Of a stretch of 64,000 nucleotides of DNA, positions 46,488 through 56,955 are shown piece by piece. The notes below the pieces were generated by a model. That model ran no database searches and was not told the origin of the DNA. It saw only the letters and a program-made list of their open reading frames with translations. The translations under genes and the position numbers were made by a program. Position 1 is the first letter of the stretch. Each line of letters begins with the position of its first letter. Origin of the DNA: Terana coerulea (lineage: Eukaryota > Basidiomycota > Agaricomycetes > Polyporales > Phanerochaetaceae); contig JAKOGH010000696.1 in the NCBI GenBank assembly GCA_024811115.1, positions 310,001 through 374,000 of the forward strand, given 5' to 3'.

Positions 46488-49348
46488 TTATCCTTTTCTT
46501 TTCCTCTTGCCCGACGTCCGTATACTGTGCTCCCGAGGCAAGCTCATCGGCTGCTTCATAGACGCCCCTTCCTTCTGCGCCTCTCGAATTGCCCCCTTAC
46601 TCAAGCAGAAGTCGATATGCTCGTTCAACCCACGGTTGTCTGTTTCGAGCGTCTTGCCGCAGATCGGGCAGACGTGCGTCTGCATCTCTGGCGCGCTTCC
46701 GGTATCATCCTGCGAGTCGCGAATCTGCCTAGATTTAGCTGACGAAGGTTTGGACGAAGGATTGCTCCGTGGTTCAATTGTTCGCGGAGGCGGGTGTGAA
46801 GCGGCTCTGCTAGCGGTTGTCGACGACGAGCTTCCCGATGAGGACGACGCATGGGCATTCCCTGGAGTAGAGAGCGGTGGCCGCTTCCGTGCGCTGTCCG
46901 TCTTTCTTGGCATGTCTTCGTCCTCGTCCCGCTCGTGCTCGTCGTCGGTGCCATGGATGTCGTTGTGTATCTCTAGGTCACGAAGCACCTCCTCTTCGTC
47001 CTCGAACCCCGGCATGGCCTCCTCGTACCCATCCTGAGACAAACGGGGGTGTTCTTCTGCTTCATCGCCGGCCGTAGCGTCAAGCTTACGCTTCTTCCGC
47101 GGTGACGAAGGCCCACGGGCCTGGTCGAAGAACTTTATTGTTGTGAGCGATACAAGTGACAGGCTACGAAGGAAACAGGTAGGGACGAACTCGTTTGATG
47201 CTCCCATTCTTCTCTTCAATCTCCCTGAGATCCTTCAGCTTGGTCACTCTGAGCCCGATCAGCCTGATTTTCAGCGGAAGTTCGGGAAGGAGGAGCTCCT
47301 TTCCCGTAGCGAATAGATCTTCTTTCCGCGTCGATATCCAACGATCGAAGGACTTGGCTCTTGTGAAGACTTATCATCATGGACGTTATAGTGAGCATCG
47401 CCCTCAGCTCAAGACGATAGAATTCACCTTGGTAGGTACTCAGTTTGTATTTCAGAGTGACCGTTTTACCTGTCCATTCACTTGACTGCATATCGTCGGC
47501 AAGTTCTTGCGCAACTTCGTCCAGCTTCTCGAGTACACGAGCTTTATCACCGATCGCGTTGAATGTTCTTGGTTCCAACAGTCAACGTGCTTGTAAGAGC
47601 ATGAGTGGCGAGAACGCACCTCTCAGCCCCAATACTCTTCCTTTCTTCGCGAAGCCCTGGTGACACGACGTTACTTGCAATGCCCAGGTAAGTCTGCAGG
47701 AGGAAGTGGAGGCCAAATATCTTCAGCGGCTCCAGGAGGTAGAGCACTGCACGATGAGCGAAAATGTCGCCACATGTCTACCACACATTCCCAAGCATGA
47801 GCGCGCAGGGCCGGGACCTAACAACGCAGAAGCTGTTGCGTACCTTGACGCCGATAGACTCCAGGAGTCTTTCATGCACTCTGCCCACGCCAGGAATCTT
47901 CCTGATACTAAGGTCGTGCATAAAGGCTTTCACCGGATCCGAACTGAAATTCAGCATATATTGCCCGTTGGGCTTGTTCTGCGACATGGCCATGCGTCAA
48001 TACCACCGTCTTATGAATACGGAGTAAGTAAACCTTGTCTGAACAGATCTGGTCACATTGGCCGTTTAACTTGCTGTGCAAATGAATACGCTCGAAGGGC
48101 GCACCTTCGCGAGCATCTATCAGACCGAGCGACGTCAGCCCGATGTGGAGAGTCGTTCCAAAGATCCAGTGACTCGCCTTGTTTGGAGCGATACCCGCAC
48201 TAACGGTTAGTCCTGTCTCCTTGTGAACCGTCTCTCTCATCTTTTGGACGCAGTCTTCGGCACTGACAAGGTGCTCCTCGCAATACGGCGTGATGCTGCC
48301 GAACAGATCACGATTATCTGCCAAAGTAAGCGGGCATGGAGACGTACTTAAGATACCCTTCATCGCAACCTGCAGCGCACATCGTAGGGTCGTATCGCCG
48401 AAATATGTTCATGACCTTCTTCGAGAACTCCATGTAGCGCGAGAAGTGGTTTGAAATGGTGATGAGCGATGGGCAGAGTTTCTTTGCGATAAATCCTGTG
48501 CGGGCCTGTGAGGAGATGTCAAGAAGCCTTGAGCTACAGCAATCACTTACCTGCCATGCCAGACCTAACACCATACTTGCGAGCTTCATAAGACGCAGTC
48601 GATATGACACCTTGACCGACCTCCATTTCAAAGACTGTTAGGTGGGGATTGAACGTGGTTATTGACAGTGAGCTCACGGCAAAAGGTTTGCCTTCCAGCG
48701 AGGGGTCATGCAGCAGCTCAACTGAGGCATAGAACGCGTCCATATCAACATGCACTATGATTTGCGTGAGGTCGCGTTGTGACTCCATGTTCGCTATCTG
48801 TCATTTGAGAGCGGTGGCATGAATATGAATAGTTATTCGACTCAGAGAGTCAAGAGACGTACAATTTGGTCAACGACATGCTCTGTCTTCGCTGCAGTTC
48901 AGTTATTAGAAAAGGGAGAATGACGCCGACGGTTGTATAGGCACACACCAATGTCAGCTTCACGAAGCACATCTTCCCTATGCTTTGTGATCTTCGCAAT
49001 CTTCTCCGTCAGCTCCTTGTCTTTCTTCTTCTCGTTCTACCAGCCAAAGGTCTTTAACGTCCCTTGCGTGAAGACAAGCTCCCGGACAAGCTCGCACCAA
49101 CCTCGTAGAATTTCGAGCCCTTGGACGCCTCCGCGATTATACGGTTGATATCTGTCTGGTCCTTCGCAAGTCTGTTTCATACATTTCGCCGGTTGGACTA
49201 AAAACAAGATGAACTATGTAAGGGCCTACCCAGCTTTCATGATGCTTGGCCCAGCTAACCTTCTCAGGAAGCTGGCCTCCTGAGACGCTTGAGGCCTGGG
49301 AGCATCTGCCTCCAGCACAGGCTCCTCAAGTACCGGAAAATCGTCCAT
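46488..49348 (-). CDS. POLK: DNA polymerase kappa (Y family) with UBZ finger
   Basis: Translesion DNA polymerase that bypasses minor-groove lesions; nuclear. Start ATG 49348 ([18 protein letters not shown]). The kappa-specific N-clasp follows over four short exons: [54 protein letters not shown]. Palm: [17 protein letters not shown] (metal-binding Asp pair), [18 protein letters not shown], and CDEGYL with the second acidic pair. Then [16 protein letters not shown] and [21 protein letters not shown] (helix-hairpin-helix thumb). Little-finger region: [17 protein letters not shown] to [18 protein letters not shown]. The tail has basic NLS-like KKRKLD, an acidic stretch, and a C-terminal zinc finger [25 protein letters not shown], the UBZ type that binds ubiquitinated PCNA. 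Ends GKRKRKG, stop at 46488-46490. No frameshift seen. Confidence 0.92.
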
Positions 49349-49869
49349 AGCAATGCTTTCAGAGTGTGGGGATTGAACTAGCGGAGGGTCACATTTGTTG
49401 CGGTACGTGACCAGGTGGCGGGACAGGGGAAGGTGCGAAGCGCCAATTAGTTCGCTGGGCGCGTTGAGTAACGGTACGTCACAAGCGTTTATATCACACC
49501 TTCGGCGGTCGCCCGATCCAAGCCCGACCATCCAGACCTGCTCCCTCTAGATCTGCAGTTGCTCCTGGGAATATTAGCCTGGCGTGTGTGCAAAACATGG
49601 CAGCCAGAATAGGGTATCCAGAAAATTTCTCCAGCTCTTATAGAACCTGTGGCATTTTGGGGCACAATCCCAAGCAGCTCAAACCAGCAGGCTCCCATCG
49701 ATATAAACTACTTACTATAAATCCTGAGGCCTGAGGGACGATGTCAACTCGTTTTTACTGATCGCTCTCTCACTGTCAATTGTGCACATAGGTAGCGAGC
49801 GATCCAAAACAAAATTCCATTCTGAAGTCCGAGGTAATCCACGGCCTGATGATGCGTAGGAGCCACCAG
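49349..49869. other. intergenic, POLK promoter side
   Basis: Between polymerase kappa and the second GH45 gene, both on the minus strand. No gene is supported. It should hold the polymerase promoter. Confidence 0.4.
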
Positions 49870-50728
49870 CTACGACGGAGCAGTGCCTATGAACATGGGT
49901 TTAGAAATTGAATTTGAGTGCCAGGCACCACGAGGAATAGACAGACCTTTGTTTCCACACCCAACTGCGGGGAAGAATCCAACATGCTCACCAGCTAGAC
50001 AAGCCCCGTTAAATTGTGGGGAGCCATCCGAACCTTTCCAGGAGCTACACGAGACTTCGGTGAATGTCCCTGTAAGCGCACCGTGGCCTTATAAACGCAG
50101 CGTAGTCAAAATGTGACCCCGGAGGCTGTCAGGACTAGTGGACTCACCTGAGGGAAAGAAAGCAGCCGCTCCGCCCGTGTCTTCGCAGATGTCGAAGCTA
50201 TCCGGCACCACAGCCATTACTTGTATGTATACTGCCTACAAATAAAACAGGTGCTCACTGGAAGGGCTCGCCGTGCTGATTCGTCGAGTGACTCTCTGTC
50301 TGCCCGCACCACTCTTGGTTGCCCTGAACAGGGCAGAGATCCGTCACCTTTACGACGATGGTATGGAACGGTCCAGCGAAGCTTGGAGAAAAGGGGTCTT
50401 TGGTCCCGGTGAGGGAGAAGCAGCGGCCGCAGGCGTCGCCTGCGCCTAGGCCGGGTGCCGACCCAAAAGAAAGCTGGTTCATGGCGGCGGTAAAGCCGGT
50501 GGCAGTGATCCCACATGCTGTTTAGCGATACGTTGGAGTAGCTAGAAAGTAAAGTGAGGAACCTGGAGACAAACCTGGGGCACCGCAGCCTGAAAACATC
50601 GTGAAGGACGCCGACCCAGATGGGTTCTGAATGTAACCTCCGGTAGCTCGTGTAGACAAATTGCCGCCATTACAGCTCTGCGAGAAAGCAAGGATGAGTG
50701 TTGCGAAAAAGAGAATCGTGCCAGTCAT
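49870..50728 (-). CDS. GH45 endoglucanase, second copy
   Basis: Secreted endo-beta-1,4-glucanase, paralogue of 14739-15527. Signal peptide MTGTILFFATLILAFSQSCNG. Mature part begins ATGGYIQNPSGSASFTMFSGCGAP. Intron 1 joins ACGITATGFTAAMNQLSFGSAPGLGAGDACGRCFSLTG, then VVKVTDLCPVQGNQEWCGQTE and HGEPF. Intron 2 joins HFDICEDTGGAAAFFPSG. After intron 3: GTFTEVSCSSWKGSDG and a CLAGE block. Intron 4 splices to the terminal exon GTAPS, stop TAG 49870-49872. Intron positions match the first copy, including the tiny last exon. Catalytic Asp (HFDICED) is kept. No carbohydrate-binding module. Confidence 0.92.
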
Positions 50729-50990
50729 GTCAAAGTAGTTGTTAGTATAAAATTACTAGGCGGTGCAAGGAGACCTTGGGCTTATATACCTTTGTGACTT
50801 GGTAAAATGACAGGCTGTCTCGGGTTTTGTTGGAGTAAATGAGCCCACCAATGATGGCTTAAGCGTCGATGATTCGTTACAATGAGTTTAACTGAGCTGT
50901 TACTCCAACATTCTCACCTGCAGCAATTTTTGAGGCCAGATGACATAGCCTCCGAGTCCGCAGCTTCGCCAAGTTCCATGCTGGTACCTT

Positions 50991-51423
50991 CTACCCGTCA
51001 ATGTCAGAGAGGTTGTGACTGGTCGTCCCGTCTGGTCTTCGTGATAGTCTCACATCCGCGAGGTCGGGACTGCCGTGAGTGGCATAGTCGCAATAAAGGT
51101 CAATATGCGGAGGTCTGAAAGGCACGGAGGCGTCATGTGCGACTGTGATGCTCCCGCAACCACTGTCGGACTCTTTCAAAACCACACTTCGCATCGTGAC
51201 ATCAAGGGCTGGATCTAAAGAAAAACGAGTCAGCGTGAGAAGGTGTCTGGGAAGCCGGTAGACACATTACCGGGCGGGGTAGCGTTGGACGCGGACCAGT
51301 CGACTGGGACTGTACCCGCCCAAGTTCATCAATCCTCCGACATGGCAAAGCCGTCCGGCGTCCGCCACACGCGTGTCGGAGAAAAGCGACAAGGTACTCA
51401 CCTAAATCACTACCACTAATCAT
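50991..51423 (-). CDS. small hypothetical protein
   Basis: Not recognised. ATG 51423 (MISGSDL) splices over a clean GTGAGT...TTTAG intron (about 51401-51217) to DPALDVTMRSVVLKESDSGC, GSITVAHDASVPFRPPHIDL and ADVRLSRRPDG. It ends in-frame at 50991-50993, or continues through a possible donor there. Neither a signal peptide nor a domain is visible. The clean splice and codon pattern are the only support. Confidence 0.35.
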
Positions 51424-51863
51424 CTTCTAAGTTTTTGCGGTGAACTATGGTGACAAACTGACGCGGAAGAGGCTAGAAACGTCAATAGCGGGACCAGCTC
51501 AAGCCTGAGCAGAGCAGTAACGAGGACCTTTCGGGGTTCGAATGAGCGTACATCTTGCTGACCGGCGGTACGAGTGAAGAGGGCATATACAGATGCATAT
51601 AGCCAGCGCAAAGGGTTGTGCTGTATTTGAAGCTCCAGACTTTAGTCTATCAGAAGGAACGAGCAAGAGAAGGGTAAGCGCCTGTAACCAGGCGCAGGAC
51701 CCCAGACTCGACGCATGACGACGCGAACTCAACAGACCCCGGAGACCTACGACGTGGTCGAGAATATACTTGATCACTTAACCTGCCAGGACTGAATTCA
51801 CCATGTCTTGGAGTCTCAGAATTGAGCACATTCTGGGACAGCCGCCAGCGGATTCTCTACTAC

Positions 51864-52551
51864 TGGCGAGTCAGAAACGGTTCAGATTGATGGGGATCTT
51901 CCCACGCTCCTAGGATCTCCTCGTCCCCGCCTCGCCCCGAGGAGCGCCCAGCGCGTGACACGTCAGTCAGCGCTTGTGCCTATTTTGGGCAGGATTCCGC
52001 CTCCCGCCTTTACTTCCGCTTCGGGAATTCCGCCTCCCGCCTCCCGCCCCGCCCGACTTCCCGCTATGGTAATACAGGGCGCATCTGCTCCTATGCGCTA
52101 AATATAACATGTAGCTGCTATATTGTTAGATGTGTATATTTTAAACCATGTAGGAGGGTATAGAAGGCATAAACAGAGCTTCAAATAATTTTCTTGCTTT
52201 TGTTTTCTCTCAAGTGCCTAAAATGGGTATATATTCCATACCCATTCCTCCACTTCAAAAGGCTCTGTGGTGCAGCTGGTTATGATCCAACTTACTCGCT
52301 CTGACGTTCAGGAGGTCGCGCGTTCGAACCCTACCCGCTGTTTTTTCTTTTTTAATTTTCTCACTTAGGGTTTCCCACGTCTTTGTGACTCTCGGCGTTA
52401 TCCGACTCCCCCATCATTTGGGTTTTGTGCCGAGTCTCGGCGCTTTGCTTCCTCCATCACTTCCCCATCACTTTTTGATCGCTTCCTCAAATGTTTTGTG
52501 GGCGTCTCTCAATGTTCTGACCCATCAATCTGAACCGTTTCTGACCCGCCA
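51864..52551. mobile_element. inverted-repeat element with Pol III-like head
   Basis: Arms of 31 bp with one mismatch: 51864-51894 (TGGCGAGTCAGAAACGGTTC...) and its complement at 52521-52551. Beyond these the similarity continues weakly for 25-30 bp on each side (shared TTCTCTA and GCG motifs), so the true ends are further out (roughly 51835-52580). Inside are a GC-rich tandem region and the tRNA-like segment. No coding frame. No target duplication could be fixed. Confidence 0.6.
52261..52340 (+). other. tRNA-like Pol III segment (degenerate)
   Basis: Carries a good A box (TGGTGCAGCTGG, 52268-52279) and B box (GTTCGAACC, 52322-52330) at normal spacing, followed by T6 and longer T runs from 52341, a Pol III terminator. 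But the stems do not pair: the T-arm sides are GCGCG and CCTAC, and the acceptor ends do not match. So it is a pseudo-tRNA or a tRNA-derived SINE head rather than a working tRNA. Confidence 0.5.
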
Positions 52552-52792
52552 ATCATAGAGAAAACGCCAACGGGGTCCCCCAATCTTTGTCATGATCAAC
52601 ACGACACCAAGAGATGCGGTGCAGCGTGGGCTTCGGCAGACGAGCCGAGCACAGCGCGCTCACGTGACAGTACGCGATACGGCTTGCGGTTCAGTTCCTC
52701 ACGTTTGCTTCCGTCCATTCGCGACTTGGATACCCTCCCCGCTTTATCTGGCCCGCTGCGGCTTGTGACAGCGTTCCACCTCATCGACTACG

Positions 52793-55700
52793 ATGGCAGC
52801 TCGCGGGCAAGGCCAGTACGACTCTGAATCCGACGGCTACGACTACGACTACGACTACGATGGCTGGAACAGCGGCATACAGCCTCCGACGAACTCTACG
52901 ACAAACTACGCACCTCTCAACGCCACCACCTCGACCTATGGGGCCATTACAAACGCATTCTCCCACGTGCAGAATACTCTGTTGCAGCGCATCTCGCCCA
53001 GCCGAACCATGCAGACCAACCTCGACACCGTACCCGAAGCGTCCGAGGAAGGCTCAGACAGACAGTCCGTGCTGACACACTCAACGGGCACGGCAGATAC
53101 TGCACTCCATCCACCATCGAGATTCACGGAGCACTCGCTCAACGATGTCCGGCGCATCACACCTATCCAGGAGACAGAGGACCCTTTCGCCGACACCACT
53201 CCCAGCAAAGACCCGCGTTCCATTGCATACCGCTTTGCGTCGGCACTGAACCACAACAAGACTTCTCCCACAAGCCTGCCTCTGCCTGTGAGCCATTCTG
53301 TCAAGGATACCAGTGCGTACGCGAGCGGGGCGTCGCGTTCACCGACACCCGCACGCGAAACACCACTGTACAGACGCGTGCATGATATAGAACAGCCGCC
53401 GGATCGAGGGCAAGAGCACTACCATGCTGATCAGGAGGATGAGGATGAGGATGATGAGGATGATGTTGTTGACATGCTCCGGCCTTACTCGTGGGCGAGG
53501 TCGAGCAGCTACCTCTCCGCAGCTAACTCAGAGAAGTACTCGCTGTCATCCTCCAACTCTTCCACCCTCGGTGAAGGCTATCCCGCGTCGCCCCTTCCAA
53601 CACGGCATTTCGGTTCGGCGCCCGTCGGACGCGTGCAAAGGCGTCACAAAAGCTGAAGAAACCCGTCCGACTCACGAACGGCAACCTCGTTATCGACCTC
53701 AACGTCCCTCCAAAACTAGTCAAGATCTTACCCGTGGTCGGTGGTGTACGTTATGAGGAGAAGAGCGAGATGACGAAGACGCGGTACACGGCGGTAACAT
53801 GCGACCCCGATGAATTTGAGAAGAGCGGGTTCTTCCTCAGGCAGAACGAGCTCGGACGGACGACGGAGCTGTTCATTGTGATTACGATGTATAATGTGTG
53901 TCATTCACCTGTATATATGCTAGCAGATTTATCCAATTGTTTTGCAGGAGGACGAAGTTTTATTCTGTAGAACACTGTATGGTGTCATGCGCAACATTTC
54001 GCATCTCTGTACAAGGAAGAACTCCCGCACCTGGGGACAAGACTCCTGGAAAAGGTACGCTCACTCCCTGTTTTGACGCATTGCATGCTGAGTATTCTGT
54101 AGGTTGTGGTTTGCATCGTCGCCGATGGGCGCAGGAAGGTCCATCCGCGGGTGCTGGACGTCCTGACGCTGCTCGGAGTCTATCAACCTGGTGACCACAT
54201 GAAGAACATGGTCAACAACAAGCCAGTCACTGCGCATTTGTTTGAGTACACCACGTCTTTTGGACTCGATCCTAACATGCATTTTCGGTACCCCGACAAA
54301 GGCGTCGTCCCTACCCAAATCCTCCTTTGTATCAAGGAGAAGAACAAGAAGAAAATCAACTCGCACCGGTGGTTCTTCAACGCATTCGGCTCGCTTCTCC
54401 AGCCAAATGTTTGTGTTCTTTTGGACGTGGGTACCATGCCCAGCCCGAAGAGTATATATCACCTATGGAAGACGTTCGATCTCAATTCGAATGTCGGTGG
54501 TGCTTGCGGTGAGATCGCGGCTTACAAAGGCAAGCGTTGGTCATCGCTCGTCAACCCTCTCGGTATGCGTTACCTCAAAGTCTCCCCAAGTTATTGCTGA
54601 CAGCGCCGACAGTTGCCGCGCAGAACTTCGAGTACAAGATCACGAACATTCTCGACAAGCCCACAGAGTCTCTATTCGGGTACATCAGCGTCCTGGTACG
54701 CATACGTGCTTCACTATCCGCCGATTCATCGAGTTCATTCTTCTATGCGTAGCCTGGAGCGTTCTCGGCATATCGGTACATAGCTCTGCAAAATGATCAG
54801 CTCGGCGTGGGTCCTCTGGCTTCGTACTTCAAGGGAGAGATCTTGCATGGACGAGATACGGACATTTTCACGTCCAACATGTGTAAGCTAACGCCTTCTT
54901 AATGACACATGCTATTACTAACATTGCATCGACTTAGATCTTGCCGAAGACGTGGGTGTATGCGCTTCTTGTCAATGCATCTAGTTGACTAAAGCGTCTT
55001 TGCTAACAGAGAATCTTGTGCTTCGAACTTGTCGCAAAGGCCAATTCCAACTGGTCAGTACCTCTCACCATCCACATTACTATTGCTGACTTCCCATGCA
55101 GGGTACTCAAATACGTGAAGTCCGCGATCGGCGAAACCGACGTCCCGGATGCTCTACCCGAGTTCATCGGTCAGCGGCGGCGGTGGCTGAATGGCTCGTT
55201 CTTCGCGGCGACGTACGCCGTCGCGCACGTTGGGCAAATCATGCGCTCCGGTCATGCGACGGGTCGCAAGTTCGCGCTTCTGGTGGAGACGATTTACAAC
55301 GTAGTGAATTTGATCGCGAGTTGGTTTGGAATCGTACGTTGTATATTATCAATATCTGCGGTAGAGCTGACATCAAGTTCTTGTAGGGGAACTTTTACTT
55401 GTTTTTTGTAGGTGTCGTTGTCGCAGCGCATGTGTCGATGCTAATTGGAGTTACGTTGGATAGGTCATTCTGACCTCGTCTCTGGAGACCCAATTCCACA
55501 CCAGCTTCATCAAGTATTTAAATGCAGGCATTCAGGTACGTCGCACACATTGTCATCCTAGTCTTGTTTGCTTACTGTCGGCCCCGATTGTGCAGTACTT
55601 TATGGCAGGTCTCATTATTGCTGCGTTCTTGCTCTCCATGGGAAACAAGCCTAAAGCGTACGTACTTTTCTTATATCCCAGGCATGCATCCACTCATCGC

Positions 55701-56719
55701 CGACTTAACAGTGCAAAGTGGAAATACATGACGCTAGTGATGTGCTTCGCGGTGCTCATGTGCTACCTGTTGTTTTGCGCCATCATGTGCGCTATCGCCG
55801 CCCTCGAAACAGGGCGACCAAGCGTACAGCGTCATGCTCTTTAGCATCATCTGCACATACGGCGGTGAGTCCCAGAGCTATTAGGAACGTGTTACAACAA
55901 CTCATGTGGAGGCTATAATAGTGTACTTCGTCTCAAGCATATTATCATTCGATCCCTGGCACATGTTGACGAGTTTCATACCGTACATGCTCCTCTCACC
56001 GACATACATCAACATTCTCAACGTGTATGCGTTCTGCAACCTCGACGACGTACGCTAAACTACCCTCGTCGCATTACCTCTCGCTCACGTGTGCTTTGAC
56101 AGATATCGTGGGGCACGAAGCAGCACACCGACCAGCCGACGGACCTCGGCGCCGTCATCCAGAACAGCGCGTCGCAGGTCGACGTCGAAGTGCTTGCGGA
56201 TGTTGCGGACGCGGACGAGATGTACGAGGAGAGTCTCGCGAATGTGCGCGACCGCAAGCCAATCCCGGACGAGCAAAGCGGGAGCTGGCAGGTCGAGAGG
56301 GAGCAAGCGGCTAAAGACTACTATGCGAGTGTGAGGACGAATGTGAGTGCCAGCCTGCCGGACCAAGTAAAGATGCTGAGAATCTCGTTGCGGTTCAGGT
56401 GTTGCTGTCGTGGGTGCTGTCAAACGTGCGTACTTTTACTAGTTGTGTGTCTGCTAAACTCTTGACATTGATATATTCCATTTCAGGGACTCCTCATAGC
56501 TGCTATACTAGGCGGCGGCGACCCAACTAGCACATTCAGCACTAACGACTCGCTCACACGAACAAAGGCGTATATGACCTTCATTCTTGCTTTTGTTGCG
56601 ATCACAAGCATTGTGGTGAGTACTCAATCACCCGTCTGATGTATGCGTTGACTCACTCTAATCCCCAGAGGTTCACTGGAGCGACGCTTTATCTCATCAT
56701 CCGAGTATTTACTGGTTAG
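52793..56719 (+). CDS. chitin synthase
   Basis: Plasma-membrane glycosyltransferase (GT2) that polymerises UDP-GlcNAc into chitin and extrudes it to the wall. The first 285 residues are disordered and acidic/Ser-rich, including a DYDYDYD repeat and [10 protein letters not shown]. The chitin synthase core follows: [23 protein letters not shown] then [88 protein letters not shown], and [16 protein letters not shown] (QRRRW catalytic/product motif). Several membrane helices and DDISWGTKQ (SWGTK) follow, then the final hydrophobic pair and TAG 56717-56719. About 12 introns, in frame. Between VQRRHK and [10 protein letters not shown] the frame is broken at AAAA 53648-53651; one more A repairs it. 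Domain order fits the division 1 (class I-III) enzymes; the exact class is not assigned. Confidence 0.92.
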
Positions 56720-56955
56720 ACTTGCACACCATGGACAATATTTTTATTTTCCTTGGACTCTGTATTATTTCTTGTATACATATTTGGGTATCACCACGGG
56801 TTTTCTTGAAGCCCCAGTCGTCAAGGGCGAGAGAAAGACGGAGCAGCCGTGCGGGAGGGCCGCTCACTTGCACAGCCCGGTGCCATCGTGGCGGCCACGT
56901 GGGAATTTGTTCCCATCAAGAATGGCAGTGCTAACGTAGGTTTCTCTCAACCTCC

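Larger units (their letters stand above)
51424..52792. other. intergenic with repeat element
   Basis: Apart from the inverted-repeat element and its tRNA-like head (listed separately), no gene is supported. Near 51930-52075 there is a GC-rich run with repeated TTCCGCCTCCCGCC units. The last 200 bp should contain the chitin synthase promoter. Confidence 0.45.

Noticed and set aside
52261..52340. Working tRNA gene
   Set aside because: A and B boxes and a terminator are present, but T-arm and acceptor sides do not pair, so I list it only as a degenerate Pol III segment.
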